NCBI GenBank assembly: GCA_021812865.1
Contig: JAKAMP010000018.1
Coordinates: 1-12,975, forward strand
Length of the DNA: 12,975 bases
Reading direction: 5' to 3'
Source: Bacteroidota bacterium
GTDB lineage: Bacteria; Bacteroidota; Bacteroidia; Bacteroidales; JAAYUG01
Part shown: piece by piece, positions 1 through 6,172 of the stretch
Layout: every line of letters begins with the position of its first letter
Numbering within the stretch: position 1 is the first letter of the stretch
Translations under genes and position numbers: made by a program
Notes under the pieces: generated by a model
Seen by the model: only the letters and a program-made list of their open reading frames with translations
Database searches by the model: none
What the model was told of the DNA's origin: nothing

Positions 1-379
1 GTTTGTTATTATCGGTAATGGAGAGGGTTACAAGATCGGAGTTGTTTTTGGCGCTGCAATCGAAGGAACAGTATACCCCGATCATCCTGATCCTGGCTTC
101 AAGTTCAAAGTTAGCTGCCATGTCTGCCTGGAAGGAGTGCAGAATGATGGATTTTCCGGTTCCCGAACCTTTTAAGTCCAGGTGAAGCTGCCCGGCTTCA
201 ATTTTCCCTGGTATACCCTGCCCGTTACCTTTCCACTCCCTGCTGTCGTTGGCAAAGGTCTCCCTGAAGATTGCTTTCTTATCGGCAGCCGGAACTTCAG
301 CAAAGTTTTCCTGGGCTTTGATGATTTGTGCAGGTAATGTGCAGATGAATAGAAATACCAGAATTTGTTTTTTTTTCAT
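1..379 (-). CDS. Secreted protein of unknown function, N-terminal part (runs off left edge)
   Basis: An open frame on the minus strand starts at an ATG (377-379) and stays open for 126 codons to the window edge. It begins MKKKQILVFLFICTLPAQ, a Lys-rich start followed by a hydrophobic stretch and a plausible signal-peptidase I site after IIKA (residue ~22), so the product is probably exported. The mature part (for example TFANDSREWKGNGQG, then LHLDLKGSGTGKSIILHSF) has alternating beta-strand character, as in concanavalin/LamG-like sandwich domains of Bacteroidetes secreted proteins. That family assignment is only an impression. It is divergent from the 62-aa gene, with 253 bp between the two starts. 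The C-terminus is missing, so length and function cannot be given. Confidence 0.72.
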   Translation of the reverse strand, partial: MKKKQILVFLFICTLPAQIIKAQENFAEVPAADKKAIFRETFANDSREWKGNGQGIPGKIEAGQLHLDLKGSGTGKSIILHSFQADMAANFELEARIRMIGVYCSFDCSAKNNSDLVTLSITDNNK

Positions 380-591
380 TACCTGAATATTTTAATTTCC
401 ATATCCTGTCATTCAGAATTCCCCTAACTATTGCAGAACGCCAGCGCTTTAATGATCGCAACCTGAACAGGCAAAGTAAATATAATGAGAATTTTATAAA
501 TATCATTTTAATTTTCAATTTATAACGACCCGGGGAAACCGGTGGTAAATCGAAAAATTTCTTTTTTATAAATTGATGATTTAAAAAATAT
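380..591. other. AT-rich divergent intergenic region, left part
   Basis: This lies between the divergent starts of the secreted-protein gene and the 62-aa gene. No RNA gene or convincing TAnnTTTG promoter was seen. The 73-codon minus-strand frame inside it (297-518) overlaps the secreted-protein start out of frame and looks spurious. AT content rises sharply towards the operators at 592-629. Confidence 0.5.
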
Positions 592-606
592 GATTATATT
601 ATAATC
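592..606. promoter_or_regulatory. Palindromic operator A (GATTA-N5-TAATC)
   Basis: GATTATATTATAATC is a perfect 7+1+7 palindrome. It matches the GATTA-N5-TAATC pattern found again at 615-629 and 5531-5545. It lies 27 bp upstream of the ATG of the 62-aa gene and contains TATAAT (600-605), which could be part of a promoter. The inferred ligand is the XRE-S24 repressor encoded at 6173-6991. Confidence 0.7.
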
Positions 607-613
607 GAAGAAT

Positions 614-630
614 TGATTAAAAATTAATCA
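614..630. promoter_or_regulatory. Palindromic operator B (GATTA-N5-TAATC)
   Basis: TGATTAAAAATTAATCA has 7-bp arms around AAA, with the GATTA-N5-TAATC core at 615-629. It ends two bases before the ATG at 633, so a bound repressor would cover the translation-initiation region and the probable transcription start. Its centre is 23 bp from that of operator A, about two helical turns. Confidence 0.72.
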
Positions 631-632
631 TT

Positions 633-821
633 ATGAAAAAATACAGCATTTTGTTTTCGGAACATGAGAAGGGATGGAGGATGGCGGTTGTGCCTTCCTT
701 TATGCAGGAGCGCACGTACGACGACCTGATCGCCTGGGCTGCCTCGGAAGCAAAAGCCAGAAAACTGAAAGGGTTCCTGGTGTCGGAGAACCCCTGTCCC
801 TTCCCGATGAAAAAGGGCTGA
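633..821 (+). CDS. 62-aa protein of unknown function, first gene behind the tandem operators
   Basis: The ATG at 633 lies directly behind two palindromic operators, which is the best argument that this short frame is a real gene. I do not recognise the family with confidence. The product begins MKKYSILFSEHEKGWRMAVV and continues with PSFMQERTYDDLIAWAASEA. This strand-Gly-Trp-strand-Val-Pro-then-helix pattern loosely resembles the short HicB-like partial-antitoxin fold, but no HicA-like partner is visible, so that is only a hint. There is no signal peptide or membrane segment. It is read in the same direction as dnaE, 440 bp upstream of it and separated by an octamer array. It may be co-transcribed with dnaE and could serve the damage response. 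In position it takes the place an accessory factor such as ImuA has in other mutagenesis cassettes, but it is unrelated in size and sequence. Confidence 0.65.
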   Translation: MKKYSILFSEHEKGWRMAVVPSFMQERTYDDLIAWAASEAKARKLKGFLVSENPCPFPMKKG

Positions 822-860
822 AATACGGTTGACTGATGTCTGATCTCTGCCTGCGGCGGA

Positions 861-1047
861 TGGTCTGCTGGTCTGCTGGTCTACTGGTCTACTGGTCTGC
901 TGGTCTACTGGTCTGCTGGTCTGCTGGTCTACTGGTCTACTGGTCTACTGGTCTGCTGGTCTACTGGTCTACTGGTCTACTGGTCTCCGCCGCGGCGGAT
1001 GGTCTACTGGTCTGCTGGTCTGCTGGTCTGCTGGTCTGCTGGTCTAC
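861..1047. repeat. Octamer tandem array TGGTCTRC, 22 units in two blocks
   Basis: Sixteen consecutive octamers (861-988) and six more (1000-1047) follow TGGTCTGC or TGGTCTAC, except unit 16, which is TGGTCTCC. The blocks are separated by the end of a perfect 14-bp GC palindrome, TCCGCCGCGGCGGA (986-999). The octet GCGGCGGA precedes both blocks. The array is non-coding: the 83-codon frame through it merely translates the repeat. Such arrays can change length by slippage. It sits between the operator-controlled 62-aa gene and dnaE. Confidence 0.9.
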
Positions 1048-1135
1048 GTCTGCGGGTGATTGGTCTTTTGGTCTGGCTAATACTTAAAATGAGGAATTTT
1101 TCTTTAGCATGGTCATTGTCTGACCAATGTCTGCC
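1041..1135 (+). repeat. Core of dispersed intergenic element, copy 1
   Basis: This stretch directly follows the octamer array and is clearly similar, in the same orientation, to 7320-7414. Shared blocks include GTGATTGG, TTTTGGTCTG, TTAAAATGAGGA followed by a T run and CTTTAG/CTTAG, then TGGYCATTG and GACCAWTGTCTG. Downstream, to about 1180, it decays into degenerate GTCTGACC/GACCG units. A short hairpin, TGGTCA-TTGTC-TGACCA, lies at 1110-1126. No coding function is seen. Confidence 0.75.
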
Positions 1136-1183
1136 CACCGTTTGACCGTCGTCTGATCATTGATTGACCACCGACCGTCTTAA

Positions 1184-1257
1184 CTCCGGACTTTCTTCTC
1201 CGAATCTTCTCTTTTTGACTTTGTCTTCTTGTTCTCGTTTTTTTCTTTTTGATTTTC
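1184..1257 (+). other. Pyrimidine-rich leader before dnaE
   Basis: The stretch up to the dnaE ATG is almost entirely C and T on the plus strand, with words such as CTTTTTGACTTTG and CTTTTTGATTTTCC. No Shine-Dalgarno-like purine run precedes the ATG. Similar pyrimidine-rich words recur at 4235-4335 inside the 3' end of dinB. The origin may be a decayed repeat. A promoter specific to dnaE is not evident. Confidence 0.5.
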
Positions 1258-1261
1258 CACC

Positions 1262-4195
1262 ATGTACTTGAACTGCCACTCATATTACAGCCTTCGTTAC
1301 GGCACGCTTCCCATAGACCGGCTGGTGGAGGAGGCGGCAAAACAGGGAATTGATGCGATGGCGCTTACCGACATTAATAATTCAACCGGAGTGGTGGATT
1401 TTGTAAGGGCATGCAACCAGAAGAATATAAAACCTTTGGCCGGAATCGAATTCCGCGACGATGACCGGCTTTTATACATTGGTTTGGCCCGGAACAATGA
1501 GGGGTTAAGGGAACTGAACGAATTCCTCAGTCGCCATAATGAGGAAGGGATATCCCTGCCCCCCGTTGCTCCACCTTTTCAGCAGACCTATGTAATCTAT
1601 CCTTTTTCGGGAAAGTATCCGCGCCGGCTGCGGGAGAACGAACGGATCGGCATCAGGCCCTCCGACCTAAACCGGCTCATCTCTTCGCCTTTTATACATA
1701 ACCAGTCGTCTCTGGTTGCCCTATATCCCGTTACATTTGGCGGACGGGAAGAATACATGCTTCACCGTAACCTGCGCGCCATCGATCACAATACCTTGCT
1801 GAGCAAGCTTGTGCCTGCCCAGGTAGCCGGCCCCGACGAATATTTCATTCCACCCGACTGGCTGCGGATCATCTATGAGCAATACCATGAGATCCTGCAG
1901 AATACAGAGGCCCTGGTGTCCGCCTGCTCCATTGCCTTCGATTTTTCCACTGTGAAAAACAAGCAAACCTTTACCGGCAGCCGTTACGACGACAAGCTGC
2001 TGCTGGAAAAGCTAACCATGGAAGGTCTCAGGTATCGCTATGGCAGCAACGCCGAAGCCTTACGAAGGGTGAAGCACGAACTGGAGATCATCGACCGGTT
2101 GGTTTTTTCTTCCTATTTTCTGATTACCTGGGATATCATCCGGTACTCGATGAACCGAGGGTTTTACCACGTGGGACGGGGAAGCGGGGCAAACAGCATC
2201 GTGGCTTACTGCCTCAAGATCACCAATGTTGATCCCATCGAGCTTGACCTGTATTTTGAGCGGTTCATTAATCCCAAACGCACCAGTCCGCCCGACTTTG
2301 ACATCGACTATTCGTGGAGGGATCGGGACGAGGTGCTCGATTACATTTTCAAGCGATATGGGAAGCGGCACACCTCGCTCATTGGCGCCATTTCCACTTT
2401 CCGGGGCAGGAGCATCTTCCGCGAACTGGGCAAGGTGTACGGGCTGCCGAAGGAGGAGATCGATCACCTGGTGGATTATCCCGACGATCCCCTGAACAGG
2501 GACGGGATCACCAGCCAGATCATGCAGGTGGGCTACCAGATCATGGACTTTCCCAACCTGCGCACCATCCACGCCGGCGGTGTACTGATTTCCGAAGAGC
2601 CCATCACCTGCTATACGGCGCTCGATATGCCGCCCAAAGGCTTCCCTACCACACAGTGGGACATGTACGTGGCCGAAGACCTGGGGTATGAAAAACTAGA
2701 TATTCTCAGTCAGCGCGGAATAGGTCACATCAGGGAGTGTGCCGACATTGTGAGAGAAAACCGGCAGGTAACCCTCGATGTGCATGATGTGAAACGGTTC
2801 AAAACCGATACGGTAGTGCTGGACAGGTTGCAACGCGGGGAGGCCATCGGCTGTTTCTACATCGAAAGCCCGGCCATGCGCGGATTGCTCAAGAAACTGC
2901 ACTGCAACAGCTATGTAAGCCTGGTGGCAGCCAGCTCGATCATACGTCCCGGCGTGGCCCGAAGCGGAATGATGAAGGAGTATATCAAACGCTTCCATGA
3001 TCCTGACGGCTTCAGCTACCTGCACCCGGTGATGGAGGAGCAGTTGAAGGAAACCTACGGGGTGATGGTGTACCAGGAAGATGTGATCAAGGTGTGCCAC
3101 CATTTTGCCGGGCTCGACCTGGCTGATGCCGATGTGCTGCGGCGTGCCATGAGCGGGAAATTCAGGTCGAAGGCCGAGTTTCAGCGCATAGTCGACAAAT
3201 TCTTCTCTAACTGCAGGGAGTTTGGCTATTCCGAAGAGCTTACACGGGAGGTGTGGCGACAGATCGAGTCTTTTGCCGGGTATTCCTTCTCCAAGGCACA
3301 CTCTGCCTCCTATGCCGTGGAGAGTTTCCAGAGCCTGTACCTCAAAACCTATTATCCCCACGAGTTCATGGTCGCTGTGATCAATAATTTCGGAGGATTC
3401 TACCATAGCTGGGTGTACGTGAACGAGGCACGCCGCTCCGGATGCACCATTCATATGCCATGTGTGAACGAAAGCCGTAGCAGCACTTCCATACAGGGTG
3501 CCGATGTGTACCTGGGCTTTGTGCATGTGAAAGATATCGAGGATGGCCTGATCAGTGCACTGGAAGAGGAACGCGGCAGGGGAGGGAAGTTCCTCAGCCT
3601 GGAGGATTTCATCGGACGGGTACGTGTAACCCTCGACCAGCTCCTGATCCTAATCAGGATCGATGCCTTCCGGTTCACCGGGAAATCAAAGAAGGAACTG
3701 TTATGGGAAGCCCACATGCTCCTGGGGAAAAGCGATAAACCCAGCGAAAGCGCCCTGTTCGCGATGCCCAGAAAGGACTTCGTGCTGCCCCCGCTGGAAA
3801 AGAGCCTCATTGAAGATGCCTACGACGAGATCGGGACGATCGGGTTTCCTGTTTCCATGTCGTCGTTCGATATGCTGCAAACCCGTTTCAGGGGCGAGAT
3901 CATGGCCCGCGACCTTTACTCCCATGTGGGCAAAAAGGTAAGGATGGTGGGCGACCTTGTGACTATCAAGAATGTGCATACCGTGAAGGGGGAGTGGATG
4001 CATTTTGGCTGCTTCCTCGATGCCGAAGGCGAGTTTTTCGACACGGTGAACTTCCCCAACTCACTCAAAAACTACCCTTTCCGCGGGTACGGCATCTATC
4101 TCGTACTTGGCGAGGTTACCGAAGAGTTTGGCTTCCCCAGCATCACCGTCGAAAAAATGGCCCGCCTGCCCCGCAACCCCGACCCGAGGAACTAA
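1262..4195 (+). CDS. dnaE: Accessory C-family DNA polymerase III alpha subunit (DnaE2/ImuC-like)
   Basis: This 977-aa protein polymerises DNA and, by type and neighbours, probably serves lesion bypass rather than bulk replication. The N-terminal PHP domain (residues 1-~65, starting MYLNCHSYYSLRYG) is followed by the palm with GRGSGANS at 306-312 and PDFDIDY at 344-350. D347 and D349 correspond to E. coli D401 and D403. D480 in YEKLDIL matches the third catalytic Asp. Fingers-region motifs include YGVMVYQEDV (599-608) and FAGYSFSKAHSASYA (671-685). A helix-hairpin-helix follows near 790-815 and an OB fold at about 893-970. At 977 aa it is shorter than replicative DnaE (about 1160) and stops after the OB fold, without the tau-binding C-terminal domain. 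In the PHP motif the usual first His is Asn, so metal-dependent PHP activity is doubtful. The ATG at 1262 starts right at the PHP domain. Its stop overlaps that of dinB. A genome should carry another, replicative DnaE elsewhere. Confidence 0.93.
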   Translation: MYLNCHSYYSLRYGTLPIDRLVEEAAKQGIDAMALTDINNSTGVVDFVRACNQKNIKPLAGIEFRDDDRLLYIGLARNNEGLRELNEFLSRHNEEGISLPPVAPPFQQTYVIYPFSGKYPRRLRENERIGIRPSDLNRLISSPFIHNQSSLVALYPVTFGGREEYMLHRNLRAIDHNTLLSKLVPAQVAGPDEYFIPPDWLRIIYEQYHEILQNTEALVSACSIAFDFSTVKNKQTFTGSRYDDKLLLEKLTMEGLRYRYGSNAEALRRVKHELEIIDRLVFSSYFLITWDIIRYSMNRGFYHVGRGSGANSIVAYCLKITNVDPIELDLYFERFINPKRTSPPDFDIDYSWRDRDEVLDYIFKRYGKRHTSLIGAISTFRGRSIFRELGKVYGLPKEEIDHLVDYPDDPLNRDGITSQIMQVGYQIMDFPNLRTIHAGGVLISEEPITCYTALDMPPKGFPTTQWDMYVAEDLGYEKLDILSQRGIGHIRECADIVRENRQVTLDVHDVKRFKTDTVVLDRLQRGEAIGCFYIESPAMRGLLKKLHCNSYVSLVAASSIIRPGVARSGMMKEYIKRFHDPDGFSYLHPVMEEQLKETYGVMVYQEDVIKVCHHFAGLDLADADVLRRAMSGKFRSKAEFQRIVDKFFSNCREFGYSEELTREVWRQIESFAGYSFSKAHSASYAVESFQSLYLKTYYPHEFMVAVINNFGGFYHSWVYVNEARRSGCTIHMPCVNESRSSTSIQGADVYLGFVHVKDIEDGLISALEEERGRGGKFLSLEDFIGRVRVTLDQLLILIRIDAFRFTGKSKKELLWEAHMLLGKSDKPSESALFAMPRKDFVLPPLEKSLIEDAYDEIGTIGFPVSMSSFDMLQTRFRGEIMARDLYSHVGKKVRMVGDLVTIKNVHTVKGEWMHFGCFLDAEGEFFDTVNFPNSLKNYPFRGYGIYLVLGEVTEEFGFPSITVEKMARLPRNPDPRN

Positions 4196-5529
4196 TGCCC
4201 TCCCCGCCAGTTGTACAGCCTGTCCTTCGGAAAGCTTTGTCCCTTGTCTTTTGACTTCTCTTCCTGTCTGTTGTTCATTGGATCTTGTTCTTTTGGATTT
4301 TGTTTCTTTTGATTTGAATCTTGTTCCTTGTCATTTGCCCCGTTGATTTCCTCCTTCACCCTCACCAGTCCGGCCGCCCTTTGTATGGATTTCCGCCCGT
4401 AGCGGTTGCGTAGCCGGTCCATGGCCAGGTAAAGGCTGGTCATCTCGGGGGTGTCCTCAAACATGTTCAGTTGTTGGGTGCCCTGCACCAGGTGCGTAAG
4501 GCGTACGCCCAGGAGGCGGATGAGCATTCTCCGCTGGTACAGCCGGTTAAAGAGTTCATGGGCTACGGGAATGAGCTGGTGGTCGAAGGATGTGTAGGGG
4601 ATACGCTTTTGCAGGGTGTGTGTGTCGAAGTTCGAATAGCGGATTTTTACCGTGATGCATGAGGCAAGCTTTCTTTGCTGCCGCAGCTCGTAGGCCAGCT
4701 TTTCCATCATGTGTACCAGCAGGCTGTGCATGCCCTGCACATCGGTGGTGTCCTTGTCGAAGGTGCGTTCGGCGCTGATCGACTTCTGTTCCCAGTATGC
4801 CTGCACGGGGGTGTTGTCAATGCCGTTGGCCTTGTTCCAGATCACGATGCCGTTTTGTCCGAGCACCTTTTCCATCATCTCGGGAGGAATATTACGGAGG
4901 GTGTATATGGTCCCTATGCCCATGGAACGCAACAGACGAAAGGTCTTGTCGCCGATCATGGGGATCTTTTTGATGGACAGGGGATCGAGGAAGGGGTTTA
5001 CCAGTCCCTGCGGCACTTCCAGCTCACCATTGGGCTTGGCTTCACCCGTGGCGATCTTTGACACCGTTTTGTTTACCGACAGCCCGAAGGAGATGGGCAG
5101 TCCCGTGTTTTTGATGATGTTCTGCCTCAGCTCATGGGTCCATTTGAGGCTGCCAAAAAAGCGATCGAGCCCGGTAATGTCGAGGTAATGCTCATCAATG
5201 GAAGCCTTTTCGTACAGGGGGGCCTTCTCGGCGATGATCTGGGTAACGATATCGGAGTGACGGCTGTAAAGCTCCATGTCGCCGCGCACCACGATCGCAT
5301 CGGGGCACAACAACCGGGCCATCTTCATGGGCATGGCCGAACTCACCCCAAACTGGCGCGCCTCGTAGCTGCAACTCGCCACCACACCCCGGTCCGATGT
5401 CCCCCCGATGATCACCGGCTTCCCATTCAACACCGGCCGCAACAAACGCTCCACCGACACAAAGAAGCTGTCCAAATCCATATGCACAATGGTCCTCTCC
5501 ATATCCCCCTGTTGAAAAATTCTTTTCAT
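4192..5529 (-). CDS. dinB: Y-family translesion DNA polymerase (DinB/Pol IV-like)
   Basis: This 445-aa polymerase inserts nucleotides opposite damaged bases. Visible motifs are MDLDSFFVSVE (residues 17-27; D18 catalytic, F23 probable steric gate), CSYEARQFGVSSAMP (53-67, fingers), SIDEHYLDI (110-118; D112 and E113 catalytic) and a helix-hairpin-helix near IPMIGDKTFRLLRSMGI. The little-finger domain ends with QLNMF (353-357), a good sliding-clamp-binding motif. Residues ~396-445 are a polar low-complexity tail rich in K, Q, N, D and E, not expected in the family and encoded by pyrimidine-rich DNA. Two starts are possible: the ATG at 5529, adjoining operator C, or M10 at 5502, which has a GGGGG run just before it and gives the more usual N-terminus MERTIVHMDLDSFF. 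The gene is convergent with dnaE and divergent from the four-helix-bundle and repressor genes. Confidence 0.95.
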   Translation of the reverse strand: MKRIFQQGDMERTIVHMDLDSFFVSVERLLRPVLNGKPVIIGGTSDRGVVASCSYEARQFGVSSAMPMKMARLLCPDAIVVRGDMELYSRHSDIVTQIIAEKAPLYEKASIDEHYLDITGLDRFFGSLKWTHELRQNIIKNTGLPISFGLSVNKTVSKIATGEAKPNGELEVPQGLVNPFLDPLSIKKIPMIGDKTFRLLRSMGIGTIYTLRNIPPEMMEKVLGQNGIVIWNKANGIDNTPVQAYWEQKSISAERTFDKDTTDVQGMHSLLVHMMEKLAYELRQQRKLASCITVKIRYSNFDTHTLQKRIPYTSFDHQLIPVAHELFNRLYQRRMLIRLLGVRLTHLVQGTQQLNMFEDTPEMTSLYLAMDRLRNRYGRKSIQRAAGLVRVKEEINGANDKEQDSNQKKQNPKEQDPMNNRQEEKSKDKGQSFPKDRLYNWRGGH

Positions 5530-5547
5530 TGATTAAAATATAATCAA
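5529..5547. promoter_or_regulatory. Palindromic operator C before dinB (GATTA-N5-TAATC)
   Basis: TTGATTAAAATATAATCAA has 7-bp arms (TTGATTA/TAATCAA) around AAATA. The core at 5531-5545 matches operators A and B, and it abuts the upstream dinB ATG (5527-5529). It lies in the divergent control region shared by dinB and the four-helix-bundle/repressor genes, so one repressor could control both directions. Confidence 0.72.
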
Positions 5548-5553
5548 ATAACT

Positions 5554-5568
5554 GTTGATAATTTAATC
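5554..5568. promoter_or_regulatory. Degenerate operator D
   Basis: GTTGATAATTTAATC keeps a perfect TAATC half and 3 of 5 positions in the other half. Its centre (5561) is 23 bp from the centre of operator C (5538), the same spacing as A to B. It can also be read as TTGAT-N6-ATCAA (5555-5570). This is a weaker match, and the spacing is the main support. Confidence 0.45.
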
Positions 5569-5620
5569 AAATTATGCTAATTTTGATATGGGGGAAATTG
5601 TTAAAAACGAGAAATCGCTG

Positions 5621-5639
5621 TTAGCTATTGGCTATTGGC
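5621..5639 (+). repeat. Left arm of inverted repeat flanking the four-helix-bundle gene
   Basis: TTAGCTATTGGCTATTGGC consists of two GCTATTG heptads plus ends. It matches the reverse complement of 6112-6130 at 17 of 19 positions. A perfect TGATTAATCA palindrome (5643-5652) follows. It may be another, differently spaced, pair of operator half-sites or chance. Confidence 0.7.
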
Positions 5640-5735
5640 CCTTGATTAATCATTGATGAGGGAGTTTAGGCTTTTGTAAATAAATATTGGATATTGCTTA
5701 CTGGCCTTTGATATTGAATTTGTTTGTTCTGATAC

Positions 5736-6104
5736 ATGCAAATCATGAGAAACTTTCGCAAACTGAATGTCTGGAAAAAGACAATGGATATCGCTTCTGA
5801 TGCATATCGGGCGGTGAAATATCTTCCGGAGGAAGAAAAATTCGGACTCAGGAGTCAGATCACCAGAGCAGCCATTTCCATTCCCTCAAATATTGCTGAG
5901 GGCTGCAGCCGGCAGAGCAGGAAAATGTACGTTCATTTTCTTGAGATTTCTCTGGGCTCATCATTTGAAATGGAAACCCAATTGCTCATTGCGTCCGAAA
6001 TGCGGGTTATTCCGGATAGTTTGCAGACAAAAATGCAGGATGATCTATGCGATTTTCAACGAATGATGAATAAACTGATTTCCATGGTTTCTGTGGATAA
6101 CTGA
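5736..6104 (+). CDS. Four-helix-bundle protein of the S23/23S-rRNA-intervening-sequence family
   Basis: The 122-aa product is all-helical with the family's hallmarks: FRKLNVWKKTMDIASDAY at the start, LPEEEKFGLRSQITRAAISIPSNIAEGCSR (LRSQITRAA, SIPSNIAEG) in the middle, then FLEISLGSSFEMETQLLIA. Family length is about 115-125 aa, so it appears complete. The ATG at 5736 or M4 at 5745 could be used. Such proteins are encoded in some 23S rRNA intervening sequences, as free-standing genes common in Bacteroidetes, and related proteins accompany diversity-generating reverse transcriptases. No rRNA or reverse transcriptase is here, and the cellular role is unknown. It is bracketed by a 19-bp inverted repeat and separates the regulator gene from the dinB operators, which suggests a small inserted cassette. 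Confidence 0.9.
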   Translation: MQIMRNFRKLNVWKKTMDIASDAYRAVKYLPEEEKFGLRSQITRAAISIPSNIAEGCSRQSRKMYVHFLEISLGSSFEMETQLLIASEMRVIPDSLQTKMQDDLCDFQRMMNKLISMVSVDN

Positions 6105-6111
6105 ATGTTCT

Positions 6112-6130
6112 GCCAATAGCTAATAGCAAA
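6112..6130 (-). repeat. Right arm of inverted repeat flanking the four-helix-bundle gene
   Basis: The reverse complement reads TTTGCTATTAGCTATTGGC, pairing with 5621-5639 at 17 of 19 positions. It starts seven bases after the stop codon of the four-helix-bundle gene, so it might also act as part of a long stem in a transcript. A degenerate relative, TTTAGCCATTGG, follows the repressor gene at 7031-7042. Confidence 0.7.
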
Positions 6131-6172
6131 TAGCCAAAGGCATAAATACAAGTAATTATTAAAACGAAATCC

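Noticed and set aside
861..1047. CRISPR array
   Set aside because: The units are contiguous 8-mers without 25-40 bp repeats and unique spacers, and no cas genes are present.
836..1087. 83-codon plus frame made of GLLVYWSA-like repeats
   Set aside because: It is only the translation of the 8-bp array (24 bp gives an 8-residue repeat with no stop). There is no plausible protein or initiation signal.
1113..1340. 75-codon minus frame with a KKKKTRTRRQ-like segment
   Set aside because: It is the complement of the pyrimidine-rich leader and overlaps the dnaE start. The composition is explained by low-complexity DNA.
2696..3526. 276-codon minus-strand frame, and the similar one at 2060-2572
   Set aside because: Both are antisense to conserved polymerase motifs of dnaE.
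5643..5652. TGATTAATCA as a fifth operator
   Set aside because: The palindrome is perfect, but the half-sites overlap and the GATTA-N5-TAATC spacing is lost. It could be chance in AT-rich DNA, so it is only noted.
5736..6104. Accessory (Avd-like) protein of a diversity-generating retroelement
   Set aside because: The fold family is the same, but no reverse transcriptase or template/variable repeat pair is visible in the window.
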